A stretch of 64,000 nucleotides of DNA, taken from NCBI RefSeq assembly GCF_002001085.1, contig NZ_MUNU01000004.1, forward strand, positions 1 through 64,000. The letters are read 5' to 3'. Positions within the stretch are counted from its first letter, which is position 1. Each line of letters opens with the position of its first letter. This document shows, piece after piece, positions 36,994 to 45,401 of this stretch. The notes beneath the pieces are model-generated. The model was given only the letters and a program-made list of their open reading frames with translations, searched no databases and was not told the DNA's origin. The DNA comes from Rhodanobacter sp. B05 (GTDB taxonomy: Bacteria; Pseudomonadota; Gammaproteobacteria; Xanthomonadales; Rhodanobacteraceae). Made by a program: the position numbers and the translations under genes.

Positions 36994-37479
36994 GTGCTTC
37001 GCCTCGCGGGAGTGACGCACAAGTTGGCGTCGCTTCCGCGGATTTGCCGGTGCGTCTATGCGGGAGCGGGTCGGTTCGGATATCTGTTCGCGGCCGCCGG
37101 ATCAACTGTCACGGGGCGGCGACAGCGCCCGCCTGCGCGCCATCGCGCGGCCGAAGTCCTTGCGGAATGCCCCGGCAATGCCCGCCACGGTGACAGGTCC
37201 GCTTGCGCGGAAACACGCGCGCCACATCCACCATGTCGCTGCGGGCGGATGATCCGGCACGACCTCCCTGTACGCCGGGCGCGAACGGCGTAGGATGAGT
37301 CACGACGGGTCTCGCTGGACATCTGCGGGATGGATGCATGGACGCCTTTGCGCCTCGTTCGGGACGCCAATCCGCAACCGGACAACGCGTGAGGCTGCCT
37401 CCGGCGACCCCCGATCCGCAGCGTCAGCACGCGCTGCACCGATCTTGACGATCAATCGTTACGCCGTAGGGAGGCAATC
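36994..37479. other. Gene-poor gap of 486 bp
   Basis: No convincing gene is seen between the secreted protein and the DoxX gene. Short frames here are Arg/Ala/Pro-rich with no recognisable domain and no ribosome site. A weak TACGCC/GGCGTA stem lies near 37270-37292. The stretch probably contains the promoter of the DoxX gene, but I cannot place it. Confidence 0.5.
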
Positions 37480-37893
37480 ATGCGCTACACCTTGTTCGAG
37501 AATTGGAGAGACCAGCTGATCCTGCTGGCCCGTATCCTGCTGATGGTGTTGTTCGTGAAGTTCGGCCTCGACAAGATGCTGGGCTTTACCGCCACCGTCA
37601 CCAACATGACATCCACCGGCATGCCGTTGCCCGGCCTGATGGCGCTGATCGCGGTGGTGATGGAGCTCGGGGTCGGCATTGCGCTGGTGCTCGGCTTCTA
37701 TACCCGCCCGCTGGCGCTCGCCATGGCGATCTACACGCTCGCCGCGGCGTTGATCGGCCACCCCTACTGGAACATGGAGGGCATGGAGCGTTTCTACAAC
37801 ATGATCAACTTCTACAAGAACATCAGCATCGTGGGTGGCCTGTTGTTGCTGATCGTCACCGGGCCCGGGAAATACTCGCTGGACAAGCGCTGA
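37480..37893 (+). CDS. DoxX family membrane protein
   Basis: A 137-residue protein with four membrane helices: ILLARILLMVLFVKFGLDKM, LMALIAVVMELGVGIALVLGF, LALAMAIYTLAAALIGHPYW and ISIVGGLLLLIVTGPG. The pattern GLDKM...GF..R..ALAMA matches DoxX, a broad family tied to sulfur oxidation, redox stress or unknown roles. GGGAGG sits about 6 nt before the ATG. It converges with yeiH 42 bp away. A link to the sulfite-related yeiH is possible but unproven. Confidence 0.9.
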   Translation: MRYTLFENWRDQLILLARILLMVLFVKFGLDKMLGFTATVTNMTSTGMPLPGLMALIAVVMELGVGIALVLGFYTRPLALAMAIYTLAAALIGHPYWNMEGMERFYNMINFYKNISIVGGLLLLIVTGPGKYSLDKR

Positions 37894-37935
37894 CGAATGA
37901 CAGGGAGCAGCGCGTGGCATGTTGCCGCGCGTGTC

Positions 37936-38976
37936 TCACAACTGCCCGATCACCAGTTGCACCAGCAGGCTGCTGACCGACACCGCGGCCCACACGCCCA
38001 GCCCGAGCAGGATCGGCCGCGCACCGCTGGAGATCATCCGGCGCAGGTTCGCCGACAGGCCGATCGCGGTGAGCGCCACGATGATCAGGAATTCGGCCAG
38101 CATGTGCAGGGCCGGCTGGATCGCCAGCGGCAGCAGGCCGGCCGTGCGGATGCCCGAGGCCACCAGGAACCACAGGATGAACCAGGGGAAGATGCGGGCC
38201 AGGCTGAAATGGCCTGCGCTGCCGGCTTGTGCATGCTTGCGTTTCTCGCGGGCGGCGACTACGAAGGCGAGTACCAGGCAGACCGGGATGATCAGGGTGG
38301 CACGGGTCAGCTTGACGATAGTGGCGTAGTCGCCCGCCGCGTGGCTGTAGCTGTAGCCGGCGGCAACCACCGACGAGGTGTCGTTGATCGCGGTACCGGC
38401 CCACAGGCCGAAGCCGAGATCAGACAGGTGCAACAAATGGCCGAGCAGCGGAAACAGCAGCACCGCGACCACGTTGAACAAAAAGATGGTGGAAATCGCG
38501 AACGCGGTGTCGTGGTCGTCGGGGCGGATGATCGGCGTCACCGCGGCGATCGCCGAGCCGCCGCAGATCGCGGTGCCCACGCCGATCAGGATCTTCAGCT
38601 TGTCGTGCACGCCGAGCCAGCGGCCGAGCAGCCATGCGCTGAGAAAGGCCACGCTCATCGTGATCAGGGTCACCCACAGCGACTCCAGACCGGTCTTCGC
38701 CACCTGGGTCAGGCTGAGCCCGAAGCCGAGCGCGATGATCGACCACTGCAGCACCTGCTTGCCGCCGAACTGGATGCCGGGGGTGAAGCGCGCATCCGGC
38801 GCGAACACGTTGCGCACGATGATGCCGAGCACGATGCCGAATACCGGGCCGCCGATCAGCGGTGCCCAGCGCCCGAGCAGCAGCGCGAGCAGGCCGATCG
38901 CCACCGCCAGCAACAGGCCGGGTGCGCGACTGCGCAAGGTCGGGTGGATGGTGGCGGCGATGGATGGGGCGTTCAC
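37936..38976 (-). CDS. YeiH family putative sulfate/sulfite exporter
   Basis: A membrane protein of 346 residues with about ten helices. Landmarks are LALLLGRW, GIVLGIIVRN, GTAICGGSAIAAVTPII, LFNVVAVLLFPLLGHLL and AGTAINDTSSVVAAGYSYS. The start is taken as GTG at 38976, with GGAG 6 nt upstream; an ATG at 39000 is the alternative. YeiH proteins are predicted transporters of sulfur oxyanions. In E. coli yeiH is divergent from the LysR gene yeiE, which activates it under sulfite; the same layout occurs here. Confidence 0.9.
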   Translation of the reverse strand: MNAPSIAATIHPTLRSRAPGLLLAVAIGLLALLLGRWAPLIGGPVFGIVLGIIVRNVFAPDARFTPGIQFGGKQVLQWSIIALGFGLSLTQVAKTGLESLWVTLITMSVAFLSAWLLGRWLGVHDKLKILIGVGTAICGGSAIAAVTPIIRPDDHDTAFAISTIFLFNVVAVLLFPLLGHLLHLSDLGFGLWAGTAINDTSSVVAAGYSYSHAAGDYATIVKLTRATLIIPVCLVLAFVVAAREKRKHAQAGSAGHFSLARIFPWFILWFLVASGIRTAGLLPLAIQPALHMLAEFLIIVALTAIGLSANLRRMISSGARPILLGLGVWAAVSVSSLLVQLVIGQL

Positions 38977-39033
38977 GCGGTACTCCAAGGATGGCGCCAT
39001 TGTCGGCGCCGTCCTCCATAAAGGAAACTTGGA

Positions 39034-39051
39034 ATATCTGATCAAGGATAT
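39034..39051. promoter_or_regulatory. Candidate LysR-type operator between yeiH and the LysR gene
   Basis: Inverted arms ATATC and GATAT are separated by TGATCAAG, itself partly symmetric (TGATCA). The element fits the T-N11-A pattern of LysR sites and lies 11 bp before the regulator start, in an 86-bp divergent gap. Function is inferred from position. Confidence 0.5.
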
Positions 39052-39062
39052 AAAGTAGGCTG

Positions 39063-39938
39063 ATGATCAATATCAGCCCGCGCCAACTCGAGGTGTTCGT
39101 GCAGATTGCGCTGCTGGGCAGCGTGCGCGCTGCCGCCGAACGGCTGCACCTGACCCAGCCGGCGGCCAGCATGGCGCTGGCCGAGATGGAGCGTCAGCTC
39201 GATGCGCCGGTGTTCGACCGCGAGCGCGGGCGTCTGCATCTGAATGCGCGTGGGCGCGAGCTGCTGCCGCTGGCGCAGGAGCTGCTGGAACGCCATGCCG
39301 AATTCGGCCGTCGCGGCAGCGAGGACGGCACTACGCTGGGCGGCGAGCTGCGTATCGGCGCCAGCAACACGGTGGGCAATTACCGCGTGGGTGAGCTGCT
39401 CGGATCGTTCGTGCGCGCGCATCCGCAGGTGGCGATCCGCTTGCGCGTGGCGAATACCGAGGCGATCGCCGCCGGCATGCTCGACCACAGCCTGGACATC
39501 GGCTGCGTCGAGGGACCGGTCACGCATCCGCAACTGGAAGTGCGAGCGTGGCGCGACGACCTGCTGGCGGTGTGTGCTGCACCGGGGCATCCGCTGGCGC
39601 GCAAGCGTGGCCTGAAACCCGCCGACTTCGCCGGCGCGCGCTGGGTGTTGCGCGAGCCGGGTTCGGCCACGCGCGCCACCAGTGAGCGCGTGCTGGCGCA
39701 GTTGCCGCCCGGCGAGACGGTGCTGGAGCTGGACCAGATAGAGGCGATCAAGCAGGTGGTGGTGGCCGGGCTGGGCATCGCCTGCCTGCCCGCGGTGGCG
39801 ATCACCGACGCCGTCGCCGCCGGTCATCTGAAGGCGCTGAACACGCCGTTCCTCGACTTGCGCCGCAAGCTCTCGTTGCTGCTGCACCGGCAGAAATATC
39901 GCGGCGCCCTGCTCGATGCGTTTCTGGATGAGTTGTGA
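39063..39938 (+). CDS. LysR family transcriptional regulator (YeiE-like)
   Basis: A 291-residue LTTR. The N-terminal winged helix-turn-helix is clear: RQLEVFVQIALLGSVRAAAERLHLTQPAASMALAEMERQLD (about 7-47). The effector domain starts with GELRIGASNTVGNYRVGELL. Divergence from the YeiH-type exporter suggests it controls that gene, as YeiE does with sulfite or related signals. Its own promoter overlaps the palindrome at 39034-39051, consistent with autoregulation. Effector is not known from sequence. It converges with ptsI, 42 bp apart. Confidence 0.92.
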   Translation: MINISPRQLEVFVQIALLGSVRAAAERLHLTQPAASMALAEMERQLDAPVFDRERGRLHLNARGRELLPLAQELLERHAEFGRRGSEDGTTLGGELRIGASNTVGNYRVGELLGSFVRAHPQVAIRLRVANTEAIAAGMLDHSLDIGCVEGPVTHPQLEVRAWRDDLLAVCAAPGHPLARKRGLKPADFAGARWVLREPGSATRATSERVLAQLPPGETVLELDQIEAIKQVVVAGLGIACLPAVAITDAVAAGHLKALNTPFLDLRRKLSLLLHRQKYRGALLDAFLDEL

Positions 39939-39980
39939 TCGCGGCAGGTCGGAAGTAGTCCGCCGATCGGGTCGCCGATG

Positions 39981-41711
39981 TCAGCCGACGATCTCGGCCA
40001 GCATCGCCTCGGCCTGCTCATGCGTATGCGCGCGCAGCAGCTGTGCCGCGTGCCGGCGCAGGTCGGCGTGGTCGAGCGTGGCGAGACGATCGCGTACATG
40101 CAGGATCTGGCTCGGGTGCATGCTGAACTCGTGCAGCCCGAGCAGCAGCAGCAGGGCGGTGAAGTTCATGTCGCCGGCGATCTCGCCGCACAGGCTGACC
40201 GGTTTCTTCGCCCGTCGGCCGGCGCTGATCACGTGCGAGAGCAGTCGCAGCAGCGCCGGCTGCAACGGGTTGTAGATGTTGTCCAGCGCGTCGTTGCCGC
40301 GGTCGGCGGCGAGCACATACTGGGCCAGGTCGTTGGTGCCAATGGCGAGGAAGTCGGCGTGTTCCAGCAGGGCGCGCACATTGATCGCCGCGGCCGGCAC
40401 TTCGATCATCGCGCCCAGCGGCAGTTTTTCCGGCAGGTCGATGTTCTCGCGCTTGAGTTCCTGGCGCGCCAGCTTGAACAGGGTGCGCACCGCGATGAGT
40501 TCGTCCGGCTGGGTCACCATCGGGATCAGCACGCGCACCGGGCCGTAGCAGGCGGCGCGCAGGATCGCGCGGATCTGGGTGGTGAACACCGACGGGTGGC
40601 GCAGCGACAGGCGCACGCCGCGCACGCCCAGTGCCGGATTGTCCTCGCCGCGGGCGACCAGCCCGGCGGCGTCGGCCTTGTCGGCGCCCAGGTCCATGGT
40701 GCGGATGGTCACCGGCAGGCCGCCCATGCCCATCACCAGGTCGCGATAGGCGATGAACTGCTCGTCCTCGGACGGCAGCGCGCGCTTGCGCAGGAACAGG
40801 AATTCGGTGCGATAAAGGCCCACGCCATCGGCGCCGCGCGCGCGCGCCAGCGCCACGTCGGTGGCGGTTTCGGCATTCGCCAGCAGGGCGATCTCGACGC
40901 CATCGCGGGTGCGGGTGGGCGCATTGGCGAGCTTGGCCAGGCGCCGTCCCTCGTTGACTGCCTCGCGTTGCCAGGCGCGATAGCGGGAAAGATCCTGCGC
41001 GGTGGGATGCACCACCGTCTCGCCGCGTTCGGCGTCGAGCAGGATCAGGTCGTCGTCGTGGATATTGGCCAGCGCGTCGCGCGTGCCCACCAGCATCGGC
41101 AGGCCCAGGCTGCGCGCGAGGATCGCGCTGTGCGAGTAGGCGCTGCCGGAACTGGCGACCACGCCGAGCAGGCCGTTGCCGGCGAGCTGCGCCATGTCGG
41201 CCGGCGCGATGCTGTCGGCGATGAGCACTTCGCCCACACGGGCGGCCAGCTTGCGTTCTTCCGGGCTGGTCTGCCGCTGCAGCGCGGAGATCACCCGGTT
41301 GATCACCTGCTCGACGTCTTCCTTGCGGCTGCGCAGGTAGGGATCGTCCATCGCCTCGAACACGGCAGACAGGCGGTCGCGCTGTTTCTTCAGCGCGGCA
41401 CCAGGGCGGTAGTGGCCGATCTTCACCAGGTCGTCCAGCCCGCGCAGCAGCTCGGCATCGTCCAGCAGCAGGCTGTGCGCGTCGATGAATTCATTGACCT
41501 CGCGTGCCAGCGCACCGTGCAGCTTGCCGCGCAACTCGCGCAGTTCCAGCCGCGCGGTATCCAGCGCCTGGTGCAGCTTGGCCAGTTCGCCTTCGATCTC
41601 GCTCTCGTCCAGCGGGCGGCTGTCGACGGTGTAGCGGCTGGGCTGCACCAGCCGCGCACGGCCGAGCGCCATGCCATGGGCGGCGACGGTGCCGCTGAGC
41701 ACATGCCTCAT
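39981..41711 (-). CDS. ptsI: Phosphoenolpyruvate-protein phosphotransferase (PTS enzyme I)
   Basis: A 576-residue enzyme I that takes phosphate from PEP to HPr. The active histidine is His194 in SGSAYSHSAILARSLGLP; the PEP-binding barrel has GVGLYRTEFLFL, GVRGVRLSL and the catalytic cysteine in KPVSLCGE. The start at 41711 (MRHVLSG) has GGAG 6 nt upstream. It is the last gene of the leftward PTS block. No EIIB or EIIC gene lies nearby, so the pathway probably acts in regulation. The 166 bp before ptsH contain repeats. Confidence 0.96.
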   Translation of the reverse strand: MRHVLSGTVAAHGMALGRARLVQPSRYTVDSRPLDESEIEGELAKLHQALDTARLELRELRGKLHGALAREVNEFIDAHSLLLDDAELLRGLDDLVKIGHYRPGAALKKQRDRLSAVFEAMDDPYLRSRKEDVEQVINRVISALQRQTSPEERKLAARVGEVLIADSIAPADMAQLAGNGLLGVVASSGSAYSHSAILARSLGLPMLVGTRDALANIHDDDLILLDAERGETVVHPTAQDLSRYRAWQREAVNEGRRLAKLANAPTRTRDGVEIALLANAETATDVALARARGADGVGLYRTEFLFLRKRALPSEDEQFIAYRDLVMGMGGLPVTIRTMDLGADKADAAGLVARGEDNPALGVRGVRLSLRHPSVFTTQIRAILRAACYGPVRVLIPMVTQPDELIAVRTLFKLARQELKRENIDLPEKLPLGAMIEVPAAAINVRALLEHADFLAIGTNDLAQYVLAADRGNDALDNIYNPLQPALLRLLSHVISAGRRAKKPVSLCGEIAGDMNFTALLLLLGLHEFSMHPSQILHVRDRLATLDHADLRRHAAQLLRAHTHEQAEAMLAEIVG

Positions 41712-41767
41712 GGGTGGCTCCTTGCGGAGCCGGGAATTCCGCAAGGGGACTTCTTGGCGGTCGCAAG

Positions 41768-41875
41768 GAATGAGAAATGGGGAATGGGAAGAGCAGGCAG
41801 CATGGAAGCGGCGGCGAGCCTGCGACAAGCCTGCGCCTTGCCGATTCCCGATTCCCGATTCTCCATTCCCATACG
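41768..41875. repeat. Inverted repeat with GATTCCC heptamers between ptsH and ptsI
   Basis: GAGAAATGGGGAATGGGA near 41770-41789 faces TCTCCATTCCCAT near 41859-41873. The right side contains two to three tandem GATTCCC units (41843-41861), related to the GATTCGG tandem at 32.25 kb. The element separates the HPr and enzyme I genes by 166 bp. Confidence 0.6.
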
Positions 41876-41877
41876 AA

Positions 41878-42147
41878 TCATGCTCCCTCGTCGAACTTGC
41901 GCTCGAACAATTCGACCACCGCTGCCAGCGCTGCTGTTTCGTCCGCGCCGTCGGCGCGCACGCTGAGCGTGGTACCGATGCCGGCCGCCAGCATCATGAC
42001 GCCCATGATGCTCTGCGCGTTGACCTCGCGGCCCTTGCTGACCAGCCACACGGTGGATTTGAAGCCTTGCACCAGTTGCACCAGCTTGGCCGAGGCGCGG
42101 GCATGCAGGCCGAGCTTGTTGGAAACGACGATCTCTTGTTCAAGCAT
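41878..42147 (-). CDS. ptsH: Phosphocarrier protein HPr
   Basis: An 89-residue HPr. His15 in GLHARA is the PTS phosphorylation site and Ser46 in NAQSIMGVMML is the HprK site; both are intact, so it can be controlled by the HPr kinase encoded upstream. The start codon at 42147 lies only 4 bp from the end of the 291-bp inverted-repeat element, and no usual Shine-Dalgarno is seen in the adjoining TIR. Confidence 0.96.
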   Translation of the reverse strand: MLEQEIVVSNKLGLHARASAKLVQLVQGFKSTVWLVSKGREVNAQSIMGVMMLAAGIGTTLSVRADGADETAALAAVVELFERKFDEGA

Positions 42148-42151
42148 GATG

Positions 42152-42442
42152 AAGGATGCCCTGATCTATTCCACACAGGCGGCATGATGTCCAGATGGTT
42201 CGCAGGTGGTGGTGCGTGGCGCAGCCAAGGCTGGTTGCCTTGGCAAACCGCGCGCTGCCGCCTGCGGGCCATCTGGACATCACTCCATCATTTGTTTTTA
42301 GTCGGCGGGGGCCGACTCTGTCTGCCCACATCCCCGCGGTGCACCTCCTCGACAGGCGGCCAGCCTGCTTTCGTCGGTGCACCACGAAGCTGCGAGCAGA
42401 CAGAGCCGGTGACGTCTGTGTGGAATGGATCAGGGCATCCTT
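42152..42442. mobile_element. 291-bp MITE-like element with 29-bp terminal inverted repeats
   Basis: The ends 42152-42180 and 42414-42442 are inverted copies that differ at about two of 29 positions; both begin AAGGATGCCCTGATC and contain ATTCCACACAG. Inside are further hairpins: GATGTCCAGATGG/CCATCTGGACATC, GCCAAGG/CCTTGGC and GACTCTGTCTGC/GCAGACAGAGCC. There is no transposase, so it is a non-autonomous element or a large compound palindrome. No clear target-site duplication is visible. It fills the gap between the EIIA stop and the ptsH start. Confidence 0.7.
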
Positions 42443-42446
42443 GAGG

Positions 42447-42839
42447 TCAGGCATGGTCAATGAAGATTCCCCCGCGCCCGCCGCTGGCGGCGACCTCGGC
42501 CAGTTCGTCCAGTGGTTTTTCCGCATAGTTCAGTACGCGCAGCAGCATCGGCAGGTTCAGTCCCGAGACGCAACGCAGACGCACGCCGAGCGCGCCAAGC
42601 GACAGCCCGATGTTGCACGGCGTGGCGCCATACAGATCCGCCAGGATCAATACGCCGTCGCCCTGGTCGAGATCGCGCGCGTGATGGGCGGTGAGCGTGC
42701 GCATCACTTCCGGATCGGATTCCGGCGGCACTTCCACCGCGGATACGCGCAGCGGCAATTTCGGCATCACGTGGCTCGCCGCGGAAATCAGCGCCTTGCC
42801 TACCGCCTCGTGGGTCATCAGCAGCACGCCCACGCTCAT
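42447..42839 (-). CDS. PTS EIIA component, mannose family type
   Basis: A 130-residue EIIA-Man-like domain. His10 in VLLMTHEAVGKAL is the phosphorylation site; GVLILADLYGATPCNIGLSL and GLNLPMLLRVLNY are typical of the fold. Without IIB/IIC/IID genes it is probably a regulatory phosphoacceptor. The start at 42839 (MSVGVLLM) is used. It lies 43 bp downstream of rapZ on the same strand. Confidence 0.93.
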   Translation of the reverse strand: MSVGVLLMTHEAVGKALISAASHVMPKLPLRVSAVEVPPESDPEVMRTLTAHHARDLDQGDGVLILADLYGATPCNIGLSLGALGVRLRCVSGLNLPMLLRVLNYAEKPLDELAEVAASGGRGGIFIDHA

Positions 42840-42882
42840 GTGCGCGACTCCGCAGGCCATCTCCAATCGGGCAGCATGGTCA

Positions 42883-43785
42883 TCATTCGAGCTCGCGGTG
42901 GAAGGTGAGCACGCCTTCGCGCTGGCTCCGGTAGTGGGCCGCCAGTTTCTCGACGAGGTAGACCGAGCGGTGACGACCGCCGGTGCAGCCGATCGAGATG
43001 GTCAGGTAGCTGCGGTCGTCCTGTTCGAAGCGCGGGATCCAGGCGTCCAGCCAGCGCGCGGTGTCGCTGAAGTATTCGCCGACCAGGGGTTCGCCATCGA
43101 GGAATTCGCGCACCGGCGCGTCCTTTCCCGACAACGGCCGCAAATGTGCCTGCCAGTGCGGGTTGGGCAGGCAGCGCGCGTCGAACGTGAAGTCGGAATC
43201 CAGCGGCAGGCCGCGCTTGAACGCGAACGACTGGAACATCAGGGTCAGCCCCTCGGTCGCCTGGGCGTAACCGGTGGCGACGAGCCGGCGCAGCTGGTGC
43301 ACGTTGAGTTCGCTGGAATCGATCACCTTCTCGGCGATCGCCATCAGCGGGCGCAGCAAGCGGCGCTCCTCGACGATCGCATCGGCCAGCGACACCCCGC
43401 GCAAGGCCAGCGGATGACGCCGGCGTGTTTCCGAATAGCGCTTGATCAGCACCTCGTCGCGGCAGTCCAGGAAGATCAGATGCACCTGCACGCCGGCCGC
43501 GGCCAGCTCCGAAAGCACGCTGGGCAGGTGGCTGAAATCCTCGCCGCGGTTGCGCACGTCCATGCCTACCGCGATGCGCCGGCGCCGGCTGCTGCGATCC
43601 TGCAGCACCGCCTGCACCAGGTGCGGCAGCAGGCTGCCGGGCAGGTTGTCGACGCAGTAGAACTCCAGATCCTCCAGTGCGCGCAGGGCCACCGTCTTGC
43701 CGCCGCCGGAGAGGCCGGTGAGCACGATCAGGCGGATCGCCTCGCGTGCATTGAATGGAGCCAGCGACTCGTCGTTCTCGTTCAT
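42883..43785 (-). CDS. rapZ: RNase adapter protein RapZ
   Basis: A 300-residue protein of the RapZ/YvcJ family. Walker A GLSGGGKT is at 24-31; DVRNRGEDF, IFLDCRDEVLIKRYSETRRRHPL and the C-terminal CTGGRHRSVYLVEKLA are conserved. In E. coli RapZ binds GlmZ/GlmY sRNAs and controls glucosamine-6-phosphate synthase; its gene also lies in the rpoN region there. Start 4 bp after hprK. Confidence 0.96.
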   Translation of the reverse strand: MNENDESLAPFNAREAIRLIVLTGLSGGGKTVALRALEDLEFYCVDNLPGSLLPHLVQAVLQDRSSRRRRIAVGMDVRNRGEDFSHLPSVLSELAAAGVQVHLIFLDCRDEVLIKRYSETRRRHPLALRGVSLADAIVEERRLLRPLMAIAEKVIDSSELNVHQLRRLVATGYAQATEGLTLMFQSFAFKRGLPLDSDFTFDARCLPNPHWQAHLRPLSGKDAPVREFLDGEPLVGEYFSDTARWLDAWIPRFEQDDRSYLTISIGCTGGRHRSVYLVEKLAAHYRSQREGVLTFHRELE

Positions 43786-43789
43786 GCGT

Positions 43790-44755
43790 TCACCATGGAG
43801 GCAGCCGACGCAACTGGTGCGCCTGGCGATCGATGAAGGTCTGCGCGGGATCGATGCCCTTGCTCTTCAGGGCATGGCTGCGCACCGCCGCTTCCACCAG
43901 CACCGCGATGTTGCGTCCTGAAGCCACCGGAATGGTGATCATCGGCACCGCCACGTCGAAAATCTGGCGATGGCCGATGTCGCCGGTGAGCCGGGTCAGC
44001 GCGTCGCTGCCGTCGTCGGGATTGCCGTCGCCTTCGCGCAGCGGCTTGAGGTGCACCACCAGGCGCAGGTACTTGGAGGTCTTGACCGACATGTGGCCGA
44101 ACATTTCGCGCACGTTGAGCACGCCAAGTCCGCGCACCTCGAGCAGATCCTGCAGCAGTTCCGGGCAGGTGCCGTCGATCACGTCCGGCGCGATCAGGGT
44201 GAACTCGGTGGCGTCGTCGGCGACCAGGCGGTGACCGCGGCTGATCAGTTCCAGTGCCAGCTCGCTCTTGCCCGAGCCGGCCTCGCCGGTGATCAGCACG
44301 CCGATCGAGAACACTTCCAGGAACACGCCGTGCAAGGTGGTCTTCGCCGCCAGCATGCGCGCCAGGTGGTATTGCAGGTAGGTCAGCAATTCGTGGCCGC
44401 GCTTGGGGCTGATCCACAGCGGTGTGTTGGTTTCCTCGGCCACCTCGCGCAGGTCGGCGGGTACCGACTGGTCCTTGGTCACGATCAGCGCCACCGGCTG
44501 GTAGGCGGCGATCTTGTGCATCACTTCCCAGCGCTGGCGCGAATCCAGCCCGTCCAGGAAGTTCAGCTCCTCCGAGCCGATGATCTGGATCTTGTTCGGG
44601 TAGATGACATTGAGGTAGCCGATCAGCGACGGGCGGCGTGCCTGCGCCGCGCCCGGTTCGAGCACGCGCGCCTCGCCGCGCATGCCGGACACCCAACGCA
44701 GCGCCATGCGCTCGTGGACGCCGTCATAGAGTTGCCGTGCGCTGATCCGATCCAA
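43790..44755 (-). CDS. hprK: HPr(Ser) kinase/phosphorylase
   Basis: A 321-residue bifunctional enzyme that phosphorylates HPr at Ser46 with ATP and removes the phosphate. [20 protein letters not shown] is the family N-terminal signature; His142 in LHGVF and Walker A GEAGSGKS (157-164) are present, then [13 protein letters not shown]. The start is a TTG at 44755 with AAGGG 7 nt upstream; no suitable ATG exists before the conserved region. In Firmicutes it governs carbon repression; in proteobacteria it goes with incomplete PTS systems like this one. It is 4 bp from rapZ. Confidence 0.93.
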   Translation of the reverse strand: MDRISARQLYDGVHERMALRWVSGMRGEARVLEPGAAQARRPSLIGYLNVIYPNKIQIIGSEELNFLDGLDSRQRWEVMHKIAAYQPVALIVTKDQSVPADLREVAEETNTPLWISPKRGHELLTYLQYHLARMLAAKTTLHGVFLEVFSIGVLITGEAGSGKSELALELISRGHRLVADDATEFTLIAPDVIDGTCPELLQDLLEVRGLGVLNVREMFGHMSVKTSKYLRLVVHLKPLREGDGNPDDGSDALTRLTGDIGHRQIFDVAVPMITIPVASGRNIAVLVEAAVRSHALKSKGIDPAQTFIDRQAHQLRRLPPW

Positions 44756-44845
44756 GCCGAGGCCCTTGCGTCGCGTGATCCATCCGCCGGGTTGCGCGGA
44801 GTGGCGACCATTGTGCCAGCTTGCGGGCGAACGGTATGCAGTGGA

Positions 44846-44875
44846 GAAAACGGCCCGCCTCGAGGGGCGGGCCGT
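44846..44875 (-). terminator. Rho-independent terminator after hpf
   Basis: A 10-bp stem ACGGCCCGCC/GGCGGGCCGT (44850-44875) is followed on the minus strand by TTTTC. It lies 22 bp past the hpf stop, so it should end the rpoN-hpf transcript and makes the hprK block a separate transcription unit. Confidence 0.8.
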
Positions 44876-44897
44876 CCTGACTGGCGAACCGGTGGGT

Positions 44898-45221
44898 TCA
44901 GCCGTACTGGCGCTCTTCGCGGGCCTCGCGCTGGTGCTTGTCGGCGACCTTTTCGCGGTATTTGCGCAACTGGGCGACCAGCTTGTCGAACAGCACGTCG
45001 ATGGAGGCATACATGTCGGCCTCGGTGGCCTCGGCATGCAAGGTACCGCCGACCACGTTCAGGGTGCCGTCGGCGCGTTGCTGGAGCTTGTCGAGGGAGA
45101 GCACGATCACGAGACTTTTGAGCTTGTCGTCGAGGCGGGTGAGGCGGTCGAGCTTGGCGGTGGCGTGATCGCGCAGCGCGGGAGTGACTTCAATCTGCTG
45201 GCCGCTGAGTTGGAATTGCAT
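44898..45221 (-). CDS. hpf: Ribosome hibernation promoting factor
   Basis: A 107-residue short HPF/YfiA protein. [29 protein letters not shown] and [23 protein letters not shown] match the family; the length excludes the long HPF with its C-terminal dimer domain. It binds 30S subunits to form inactive 100S dimers in stationary phase. GGAGG precedes the ATG at 45221. Place after rpoN is the same as in E. coli. A strong hairpin lies between the two. Confidence 0.95.
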   Translation of the reverse strand: MQFQLSGQQIEVTPALRDHATAKLDRLTRLDDKLKSLVIVLSLDKLQQRADGTLNVVGGTLHAEATEADMYASIDVLFDKLVAQLRKYREKVADKHQREAREERQYG

Positions 45222-45264
45222 GGGCGCCTCCTCTGGTGGTGCAGTGCCGCTTTCGCGGTGGATG

Positions 45265-45297
45265 GATGTGCCGGGGTCGGGACGACCCCGGCACATC
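45265..45297. repeat. Perfect 15-bp stem-loop between rpoN and hpf
   Basis: GATGTGCCGGGGTCG and its exact complement are separated by GGA. The hairpin is 43 bp before the hpf start on the shared strand. No T tract follows, so it may be an mRNA-processing or stability element that gives hpf a different level from rpoN, rather than a full terminator. Confidence 0.7.
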
Positions 45298-45401
45298 GTC
45301 AATCATCTCTTGGTAAGGGATGGGAACACTTTCGTGAGAACCAAGTTCCCGTACCTGTCATGCGTTGGCCTGTCACGCCTTGGCCTGTCCGGCGTTGCCG
45401 T

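Noticed and set aside
36994-37293. Small Arg/Pro-rich frame after the exported protein
   Set aside because: No ribosome site, no domain, biased composition; treated as non-coding.
42140-42526. A 128-codon frame across the 291-bp repeat element
   Set aside because: It runs through both terminal repeats and hairpins and has no domain; similar frames arise in any copy of the repeat.
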